A DNA stretch of 64,000 bases from Variovorax paradoxus (GTDB taxonomy: Bacteria; Pseudomonadota; Gammaproteobacteria; Burkholderiales; Burkholderiaceae_C): positions 2,290,501 to 2,354,500 of the forward strand of contig CP063167.1 of NCBI GenBank assembly GCA_016806145.1, written 5' to 3'. Position 1 is the stretch's first letter. Each line of letters opens with the position of its first letter. Position numbers and translations under genes: made by a program. The notes under the pieces are model-generated. The model was not told the origin of the DNA and did no database searches. It saw nothing but the letters and a program-made list of their open reading frames with translations. Below, one piece after another: positions 8,128 through 14,465 of the stretch.

Positions 8128-9915
8128 TCAGGACACCTCGTGGGGAAAGTACTTCTGGACGCAGCGCACCGGATTCGGCGCCGCCTGGCCGAGGCCGCAG
8201 ATCGACGCGTCGACCATCACCTGGTTCAGGTCCTCGAGCGTGTCGTGGTCCCACCGCGCCGACGTCATCAGCTGGGCCGCCTTGCCGGTGCCGACACGGC
8301 ACGGCGTGCACTGGCCGCAGCTCTCGTGCTCGAAGAAACGCATCATGTTCAGCGCGGCGTCGCGGGCCCGGTCCTGCTGGCTCAGCACGATGACGGCCGC
8401 CGATCCGATGAAGCAGCCGTGCGGCTGCAAGGTGTCGAAGTCGAGCGGGATGTCGCTCATGCGGGCGGGCAGGATCCCGCCCGAGGCGCCGCCGGGCAGG
8501 TAGGCATAGAGGTCGTGCCCGGGCAGCATGCCGCCGCAGAACTCGTCCACCAGCTCGCGCAGGGTGATGCCGGCGGGCGCCAGCTTGACGCCGGGTTCGC
8601 GCACCCGGCCGCTCACGCTGAACGATCGCAGCCCGTGGCGACCGTTGCGGCCGAAACCGCTGAACCACGACGCACCCCGCTCGACGATGTCGCGCACCCA
8701 GTAGAGGGTCTCGAAGTTGTGCTCGAGGGTCGGCCGGCCGAACAGCCCGATCTGGGCGATGTAGGGCGGGCGCATGCGCGGTTCGCCCCGCTTGCCTTCG
8801 ATGCTCTCGATCATCGCGGACTCCTCGCCGCAGATGTAGGCGCCCGCGCCGCGCCGCAGCTCGATGCGCGGCAGCTCGTAGGGCGGATTCGCCTGCAGCA
8901 ACGCGAGCTCGCGCTCGAGGATGGCGCGGCAACCGTGGTATTCGTCGCGCAGGTAGACGTAGCAGGCGTCGATGCCGACCACCGTCGCGGCGATCAGCAG
9001 CCCCTCGAGGAAGCGATGCGGATCGCGCTCGAGGTAGGTCCGGTCCTTGAACGTGCCGGGCTCGCCCTCGTCGATGTTGACGGCCATCAGGCGCGGCGCC
9101 ATCTGCTGGCGCACGATGCCCCACTTGCGCCCCGCGGGAAAACCCGCGCCCCCGAGGCCGCGCAGGCCGGAGTCGGTCATCGCCTTCAGGATGTCGTCGG
9201 CCGGCCTGGCACCCGAGGCGACCGCGGCCGCGAGGGCGTAGCCGCCGCGCGCCTGGTAGGCGCGGTAGCCGACATAGGCCGGCGCGGTGTCGTCGGGAGA
9301 GGACGTGATGGCGCCGGGTCCGGCCGCCGCGGCGTCGAAGACGCCATCGTCGGCGGGCAGCGGATGCTTCTTCGCATCCCTGCCCACGGCGGCCGCGACA
9401 TCTTCGGCCCGGGTCATCACCACGGGCGCCTGGCCGACCACCGCCACCGGGGCCTGTTCGCAGCGCCCGACGCACGGCGCCGCCACCACGCGCACCTCGG
9501 CGCCGAGCAAGGCGGGCAGCCGCTGCAACAGGTCGCGCGCGCCGGCCAGTTCGCAGGACAGTCCGTCGCACACGCGCACCGTGAGCGCCGCGGGCTGGTC
9601 ATCGCCGCGAAGCACCTCGAAGTGATGGTAGAAGGTCGCGACCTCGAAGACCTCGGCCATCGGCAGGTTCATCTCGCGCGCCAGCGCCACCAGGTGCCGG
9701 TCGTGCAGGCACTGCCATTCGTCGTTGAGGCGATGGAGGTGCTCGATCAGCAGGTCGCGCCGGTGGGGCGCGGGACCGATCAGGGCCCGGACCTCCTCGA
9801 GCGCGACGTGGTCGGGCTGGCGGCCCTTCAGCTTGCTCTTGCGGCGTATGCGGCCGCGAAGTTCGTCCAATGTGGCTAGTCGCACCGGTTCAAGCGGGCG
9901 CATGGCTGTGGTCAT
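8128..9915 (-). CDS. NAD-linked formate dehydrogenase beta subunit, NuoE-NuoF fusion
   Basis: About 595 aa. The N-terminal 160 residues are a NuoE/HoxE-like thioredoxin-fold domain with [2Fe-2S] ligands in VRVCDGLSCELAG and APCVGRCEQ. The rest is a NuoF/FdsB-like diaphorase: LGGAGFPAGRKW (NADH site), GAYICGEESA (FMN region) and the [4Fe-4S] motif ESCGQCTPCRVGT. In Rhodobacter and Cupriavidus Fds enzymes these are separate subunits (FdsG, FdsB); the fused arrangement is that of the heterodimeric tungsten FDH1 (FdwAB) of Methylorubrum. Start is uncertain: ATG at 9915 or 9903, neither with a good ribosome site; the frame stays open to a GTG at 10035, but that stretch looks non-coding. Confidence 0.9.
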   Translation of the reverse strand: MTTAMRPLEPVRLATLDELRGRIRRKSKLKGRQPDHVALEEVRALIGPAPHRRDLLIEHLHRLNDEWQCLHDRHLVALAREMNLPMAEVFEVATFYHHFEVLRGDDQPAALTVRVCDGLSCELAGARDLLQRLPALLGAEVRVVAAPCVGRCEQAPVAVVGQAPVVMTRAEDVAAAVGRDAKKHPLPADDGVFDAAAAGPGAITSSPDDTAPAYVGYRAYQARGGYALAAAVASGARPADDILKAMTDSGLRGLGGAGFPAGRKWGIVRQQMAPRLMAVNIDEGEPGTFKDRTYLERDPHRFLEGLLIAATVVGIDACYVYLRDEYHGCRAILERELALLQANPPYELPRIELRRGAGAYICGEESAMIESIEGKRGEPRMRPPYIAQIGLFGRPTLEHNFETLYWVRDIVERGASWFSGFGRNGRHGLRSFSVSGRVREPGVKLAPAGITLRELVDEFCGGMLPGHDLYAYLPGGASGGILPARMSDIPLDFDTLQPHGCFIGSAAVIVLSQQDRARDAALNMMRFFEHESCGQCTPCRVGTGKAAQLMTSARWDHDTLEDLNQVMVDASICGLGQAAPNPVRCVQKYFPHEVS

Positions 9916-10263
9916 AGCTTCGGCGAAACGGTCAGGCTTCGCTGCGGTGAGGGGAACGGAAAAGGGCCGGGACCCGCATGGCGCCGACGGCGGCACGATC
10001 CGCGCGTCGGGAAAGGTTGGGGCCTGCCGCGCCACCGGGTCGAGTGGCGATGCTGACGAATGCCGGAGGCAAGGTCATTGATCGTGGTCAACTTGTTGCG
10101 ACATGGCGATCGGGTGGCTCCCGATGCGACCGTGCCGCCGAGCGGCCCGAGGGGTTCCGGGCAACTCGTCATCTCTCTTGTATGGGTCTGCGCGGCATGC
10201 TACCCGATGTCCCCATGCCCGCCGCCCGAAGAGACGGGGCGGCGATCGGCTATCGTTCGCTCG
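9916..10263. other. 348-bp divergent intergenic region of the formate island
   Basis: This gap separates the NAD-FDH operon (minus) from the DUF3305 operon (plus) and must hold both promoters. I see no strong -35/-10 pair. The clearest signal is TATCGT at 10251-10256, which ends exactly 7 bp before the ATG of the DUF3305 gene (10264) and would give a leaderless message. Frames are partly open across the gap on both strands, but they have no ribosome site and no recognisable protein. Confidence 0.5.
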
Positions 10264-10854
10264 ATGCCTACCCCCGAAACTCCCGCGGCCGCGCCCACCG
10301 GCCGCCCGACGCTCGACGTCGCGGTGCTCATGCGCCGCGAGCGGCTGCATGGTCCGTCCGCCCACTGGCAACCGTGGCGCTGGACGCTCGACAGCGTGCT
10401 GCCCGACGAACCCGGCTTCGGCACCGAGCCGCGCCTGCTGCAGGACCAGGACGGCGAGCAGCGCTGGCTGCATCCGGGCTTCAAGGTCGAACTGTTCCGC
10501 GACGAAGCCGAGGGCTACCACCTCAACGCGATCACGCCGACGCCGTGCTGGTTCGTGCTCTGGCGCATGGACGAGGAAGCAACGCTGGCGCCGGAACCGA
10601 TCCCGCGGCCGGTGGTGGTGACGCTCAGCTACTACGAGGCCGGACGCTGGCTCGACGCGCAGGAAACCGTCGAGCAGGTGCCGGCGCCCGCGGAGGTGGT
10701 CGAGTGGGTGCGCGCCTTCGTCGACGAGCACTACGTGATCGAGCCCAAGCGGCGGCGCCGGCCCGAGAGCTTCCGGTCGCTGGTCGACCGCTTCGGCAAT
10801 GCCGCGAGCGTGACGACCGAGAAGAAGCGCGGGCGGGGAGCCGGCGATGTCTGA
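10264..10854 (+). CDS. DUF3305 protein, formate dehydrogenase accessory
   Basis: A 196-aa cytoplasmic protein with the DUF3305 pattern: LDVAVLMRRERLHGPSAHWQPWRWTLDSVLPDE, then WLHPGFKVELFRDEAEGYHLN and TPCWFVLWR. DUF3305 genes occur beside DUF3306 and FDH genes in many proteobacteria, but no biochemical role is established as far as I know. The ATG at 10264 has no Shine-Dalgarno; a -10-like TATCGT lies 7 bp upstream. The stop overlaps the start of the DUF3306 gene by 8 bp. It begins the long plus-strand FDH operon, so a role in assembling the membrane FDH is likely. Confidence 0.85.
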   Translation: MPTPETPAAAPTGRPTLDVAVLMRRERLHGPSAHWQPWRWTLDSVLPDEPGFGTEPRLLQDQDGEQRWLHPGFKVELFRDEAEGYHLNAITPTPCWFVLWRMDEEATLAPEPIPRPVVVTLSYYEAGRWLDAQETVEQVPAPAEVVEWVRAFVDEHYVIEPKRRRRPESFRSLVDRFGNAASVTTEKKRGRGAGDV

Positions 10855-11482
10855 GGGTTTTCTCGGACGCTGGTCGCGGCGCAAGCAGGAGGTGCGGGAG
10901 ACCGAGGCCGCCGTCGAAGCGAAGGCCGCGCCGGAACTCGCGCCCTCCCCGGCGCCGGCCGCCGAGCCGGTCCCGGCTCCACGCACCGATGCCGCCGATC
11001 CCGCCCCGGTTGCGCAAGGCGATGTGGAGACGGCGCCACCGCTGACGCTCGCGGACGTGGAAGGGCTCGGCATCGAGTCCGACTACAAGCCGTTCGTGGC
11101 CAAGGGCGTGGCGCCCGAAGTCAAGAACGCGGCCTTCCGCAAGCTCTTCTCCGATCCGCACTTCAACGTGATGGACGGCCTCGACACCTACGTCGACGAC
11201 TACTCCAAGCCCATGCCGATCCCCGACGGCATGCTGCGCCAGATGGCGAGTGCCAAGTTCCTCAAGCTCTTCGACGAGGAGCCCGAGGAAATGCCCCCGG
11301 AAACCCCCGAAGCCGTGGGGACGGAGGACGTGGCACAGTCCGAGAACCCCGGGGAACTCCCCAGCCCGCCAGTTGCCGCCGTGCAACCAGCCAGCCAAGA
11401 GACCGATGACCACCACGCTGATCTGCGACTGCAACCAGACGATGCCGCTCGAGCCGAAGACGATCGGCACGGCACTGGCTGA
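10847..11482 (+). CDS. DUF3306 protein, formate dehydrogenase accessory
   Basis: A 211-aa protein. It starts with the typical GFLGRWSRRK box, followed by an Ala/Pro-rich linker (about residues 20-62) and the conserved core LTLADVEGLGIESDYKPFVAKGV.PEVKNAAFRKLF.DPHFNVMDGLDTYVDDY, which defines DUF3306. The C-terminal 50 residues are low-complexity and acidic. Function is unknown; it always seems to travel with DUF3305 near FDH genes. Its last 77 bp overlap the next gene in another frame, an unusually long overlap for this operon. Confidence 0.85.
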   Translation: MSEGFLGRWSRRKQEVRETEAAVEAKAAPELAPSPAPAAEPVPAPRTDAADPAPVAQGDVETAPPLTLADVEGLGIESDYKPFVAKGVAPEVKNAAFRKLFSDPHFNVMDGLDTYVDDYSKPMPIPDGMLRQMASAKFLKLFDEEPEEMPPETPEAVGTEDVAQSENPGELPSPPVAAVQPASQETDDHHADLRLQPDDAARAEDDRHGTG

Positions 11483-13514
11483 AACCCTCCCCCTGCATTC
11501 GGCGCTGTGCCGCCGCGAAGCGCCCGCCTTCCAGCGCGCGATCCAGTCCGGCGACGACGTGGTGGTCGCCTGCACGCAGGAGAAGCGGCTGTTCGGCGAG
11601 CTCGCCACGCAGACGCCCGGCGCGAGTTCGCCGATCCGCTTCGTCAACATCCGCGAGACGGGCGGCTGGAGCCGCGATGCGAAGAACGCGATGCCGAAGA
11701 TCGCCGCGCTGCTTGCGGCCGCGAGCCTGCCCGAGCCCGATCCGGTCTCGACCGTGAGCTACAACAGCCAGGGCCGGCTGCTGATCGTCGGGCCGCTCGA
11801 CGAGGCCGAGCGCGCCGCGGCGCTGGTCGGCGACGCGCTCGACGTGACGCTGTGGGCGCAGGGCCCGGGCGTGGCCGGCGGCGCGCAGGAGCGGCGCTGG
11901 CCGGTGATCGCGGGGCGCATCGATTCGCTCGCGGGCTGGCTCGGTGCCTTCACCTTGCGCTGGACGCGCGACAACCCCATCGACCTCGACCTGTGCACGC
12001 GCTGCGATGCCTGCGTGGTGGCCTGCCCCGAACAGGCGATCGGCCTGGACTACCAGATCGACAGCGCGCGCTGCACCTTGCACCGCGATTGCGAGCGCGC
12101 CTGCAAGGTGGCCGGGGCGATCGACTTCTCGCGCGCGCCCCAGGCCTTCGACGCGGCCTTCGACCTCGTGCTGGACCTGGGCGCCGCGCCGCTGATCGAC
12201 TGGCACGCGCCGCCGCAGGGCTATTTCCACCTGCCGGGCGGCGTCGCGCATGCCGAGGGCCTGCAGACCTTGCTGCGGCTGCGCGAGCTGGTCGGCGAGT
12301 TCGAGAAGCCCAAGTTCTTCGACTACCGGCAGAACCTCTGCGCGCACAGCCGCAACGAGGTGGTCGGCTGCAACGCCTGCGTCGAGGTGTGCTCGGCGCA
12401 CGCCATTGCCAGCGACAAGGAGCGGCAGCGCATCGTCGTCAACCCGAACCTGTGCGTCGGCTGCGGCGCCTGCACCACCGTGTGCCCGTCGGGCGCGCTG
12501 GGCTACACCTACCCGCGCGCGCCCGACCAGGGGCTCAAGCTGCGCAAGCTGCTCGGCGCCTACACGGCCGCGGGCGGCCGCGACGCTGCGCTGCTGCTGC
12601 ACAGCCAGGAGTCCGGCCAGGCGCTGATCGAGCGGCTCGGCCGCCAGGCGCAGCTCGGCACGGCCCAGGGCGTGCCCGCGCGCGTGATCCCGGTGGGGCT
12701 CTTTCATGCCGCGAGCACGGGCATCGACCTGTGGCTCGGCGCGATCGCCTTCGGCGCCTCGCAGGTGGCGGTGCTCTGTACCGGCGAGGAGGCGCCGCAG
12801 TACCTCGCGGCGCTGCGCAAGCAGATGGAGATCGCGCAGGCGCTGCTGCGCGGCCTGGGCTACACGGGCACGCACTTCCGCCTGATCGAGGCGGACTCGA
12901 CGGCCGTGCTGGATGCCGCGCTGGCCGAGCTGCGCACCACCACGCAGCGCCTGCCCGCGACCCCGGCCCGTTTCGCGGTCGGCGCGGACAAGCGCGGCCG
13001 GCTCGAGATGGCGCTCGACCACCTGACGGGCGCGGCCCCCGCCGTGCAGGCGGAGGCACCGCTGGTCGTCGAGCTGCCCGCGGGCTCCCCGCTCGGCGCC
13101 ATCGCGGTCGACAAGGACAAGTGCACCCTGTGCCTGGCCTGCGTGGGCGCCTGCCCGTCGGGCGCGCTGCTCGACAGCCAGACGGCGCCGCAGCTGCGCT
13201 TCATCGAGAAGAACTGCGTGCAATGCGGCCTGTGCGAGACCACCTGCCCCGAGGACGCGGTCTCGCTGGTGCCGCGGCTGCTGGTCGCGCCCGAGCGCAA
13301 GCAGCCCGTGGTCCTCAACGAAGCCAAGCCCTGGGCCTGCATCCGCTGCAGCAAGCCCTTCGGCACGCAGAAGGCGATCGAGGCCATGCTCGGCAAGCTC
13401 GCCGGCCATGCGATGTTCCAGGGCGAGGCGCTGGAGCGCCTCAAGATGTGCAGCGACTGCCGGGTCATCGACCTCTACAGCGCTACCAACGAAGTGAAGA
13501 TCGCGCCGCTATGA
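11406..13514 (+). CDS. Multi-[4Fe-4S] ferredoxin-like protein of the formate dehydrogenase operon
   Basis: A 702-aa protein without signal peptide or membrane helices, predicted to be a cytoplasmic electron carrier or scaffold. Cysteine motifs, with approximate residue numbers: CDCN at 8-11, CTRCDACVVACP 197, CTLHRDCERAC 223, CNACVEVC 322, CVGCGACTTVCP 350, CTLCLACVGACP 573, CVQCGLCETTCP 604, CIRC 645 and CSDC 682. This implies at least five or six clusters. The region between 360 and 560 is cysteine-poor and could bind a partner. Start is ATG 11406, which keeps the N-terminal LICDCN block and causes the 77-bp overlap with DUF3306. Homologues accompany FDH operons, but the redox partner is not known to me. 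Confidence 0.85.
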   Translation: MTTTLICDCNQTMPLEPKTIGTALAETLPLHSALCRREAPAFQRAIQSGDDVVVACTQEKRLFGELATQTPGASSPIRFVNIRETGGWSRDAKNAMPKIAALLAAASLPEPDPVSTVSYNSQGRLLIVGPLDEAERAAALVGDALDVTLWAQGPGVAGGAQERRWPVIAGRIDSLAGWLGAFTLRWTRDNPIDLDLCTRCDACVVACPEQAIGLDYQIDSARCTLHRDCERACKVAGAIDFSRAPQAFDAAFDLVLDLGAAPLIDWHAPPQGYFHLPGGVAHAEGLQTLLRLRELVGEFEKPKFFDYRQNLCAHSRNEVVGCNACVEVCSAHAIASDKERQRIVVNPNLCVGCGACTTVCPSGALGYTYPRAPDQGLKLRKLLGAYTAAGGRDAALLLHSQESGQALIERLGRQAQLGTAQGVPARVIPVGLFHAASTGIDLWLGAIAFGASQVAVLCTGEEAPQYLAALRKQMEIAQALLRGLGYTGTHFRLIEADSTAVLDAALAELRTTTQRLPATPARFAVGADKRGRLEMALDHLTGAAPAVQAEAPLVVELPAGSPLGAIAVDKDKCTLCLACVGACPSGALLDSQTAPQLRFIEKNCVQCGLCETTCPEDAVSLVPRLLVAPERKQPVVLNEAKPWACIRCSKPFGTQKAIEAMLGKLAGHAMFQGEALERLKMCSDCRVIDLYSATNEVKIAPL

Positions 13515-14128
13515 ACGAAGCCTTTCCGGTGTCATCGGCACTCGACGAGGAGGTGGCGCGCGCCGAACTCTACGGCCTGCTGGCGCGCCTGTGGTACGCC
13601 GCCCCCGATGCCGAGCTGCTGCAGGCCTTCCAGGTCGCGCCGACCGAGGCGCCGGCCGCGGGCTCGTTCCTGGAGGAGCCGTGGCGCCAGCTGGTCGGCG
13701 TGGCGCGCGACACCAGCACGGCCGCGGCGCGCGAGGAGTACGACGCGCTCTTCGGCGGCCTCGGCAAGCCCGAGGTGCTGCTGTTCGGTTCGCACTACCT
13801 GAGCGGCTTCCTCAACGACAAGCCGCTGGTGCAGCTGCGCAACGACCTCGACCGCCTGGGCCTCGCGCGCGCGGAAAGCACCTACGAGACCGAGGACCAC
13901 ATCGCCTGCCTGTTCGAGGTCATGCGCTACCTGATCGCGGGCGACGATGTGGAAGTCGCCAACCTTACACAACAACAGGCTATTTTCTCGAAGCACATCC
14001 AGCCCTTCCTGGGCGATTTGTGCGATGCAGTATCTCGGCATCCCCAGGCGCGCTTCTATGCGGCGCTGGCCATCTTCACCCGCGCGTTCGGCGAGGTCGA
14101 GGCCCAGGCCTTCGACATGCTGGCATGA
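13511..14128 (+). CDS. TorD/DmsD-family chaperone for formate dehydrogenase
   Basis: A 205-aa all-helical protein of the TorD family. The region VARAELYGLLARLWYAAPDAELL is the family's first helix, and EYDALFGGLGKPEVLLFGSHYLSGFLNDKPL is the equivalent of the conserved Y..LF.GP......S.Y segment. TorD-like chaperones bind the Tat signal of a molybdo- or tungstoenzyme and hold it until the cofactor is loaded. The ATG overlaps the previous stop (ATGA). Its likely client is the Tat-bearing alpha subunit encoded 340 bp downstream, as for FdhT of Shewanella. Confidence 0.87.
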   Translation: MNEAFPVSSALDEEVARAELYGLLARLWYAAPDAELLQAFQVAPTEAPAAGSFLEEPWRQLVGVARDTSTAAAREEYDALFGGLGKPEVLLFGSHYLSGFLNDKPLVQLRNDLDRLGLARAESTYETEDHIACLFEVMRYLIAGDDVEVANLTQQQAIFSKHIQPFLGDLCDAVSRHPQARFYAALAIFTRAFGEVEAQAFDMLA

Positions 14129-14144
14129 GGGAGGGGAATCCGGG

Positions 14145-14178
14145 TTGCCCGTCGATGCCCGCTCGTCTAGTATCGAGC
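14145..14178 (+). promoter_or_regulatory. Candidate promoter and operator of the periplasmic FDH genes
   Basis: TTGCCC at 14145-14150 and TAGTAT at 14168-14173 are separated by 17 bp and each matches the sigma-70 consensus at four of six positions. The -10 sits inside a dyad, GCTCG at 14161-14165 and CGAGC at 14174-14178. It lies in the 99-bp gap before the small Tat protein gene. Suggestive only. Confidence 0.35.
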
Positions 14179-14227
14179 GGCACCGACGGATGCCATCGCG
14201 TCGAGCCTAGCCACTCCTGGAGCCATC

Positions 14228-14458
14228 ATGCAGGATAGCCAAGACACCGGCCTCAAGCCGGCATCCCGCCGAGGATTCTTCCTCGGTGCCGCCACCGCCG
14301 GCGCCGCCGTGGCGGCCGTCACCGCGCTGCCGAAGGTCGTCGAGACACCCGTCGACACCGCCGACGCCCCCTCCTCCCTGCCGCCCCCGCCCGAAAAAGG
14401 CGGCGGCTATTCGTTGAGCGAGCACGTCCAGCGTTATTACAAGACCGCTTCGGCCTGA
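14228..14458 (+). CDS. Small Tat-signal protein of the formate dehydrogenase operon (FdhX-like)
   Basis: A 76-aa protein consisting of a twin-arginine signal (SRRGFFLGAATAGAAVAAV, residues about 13-31) and a short tail ending YSLSEHVQRYYKTASA. Such small Tat proteins occur just before FDH alpha genes (fdhX in Shewanella) and are thought to help assemble or anchor the periplasmic enzyme; their exact role is not settled. A GGAG site precedes the ATG. It ends 7 bp before the alpha-subunit gene. Confidence 0.85.
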   Translation: MQDSQDTGLKPASRRGFFLGAATAGAAVAAVTALPKVVETPVDTADAPSSLPPPPEKGGGYSLSEHVQRYYKTASA

Positions 14459-14465
14459 GGAGTCC

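Noticed and set aside
5215..9879. A 1554-codon open frame on the plus strand opposite the NAD-FDH genes
   Set aside because: It is antisense to two genes with full motif sets; its translation is rich in Arg, His, Ala and Gly with no domain. Long antisense frames are expected in GC-rich DNA.
8128..10035. An N-terminal extension of the NuoE-NuoF fusion from a GTG at 10035
   Set aside because: The extra 40 residues are Pro/Arg-rich and unlike NuoE starts, and there is no ribosome site. ATG 9915 or 9903 is more likely.
11250..11405. Start of the Fe-S protein 52 codons further upstream
   Set aside because: That stretch is Ser/Pro/Arg-rich and lies wholly within the DUF3306 coding region. ATG 11406 gives the recognisable LICDCN start.
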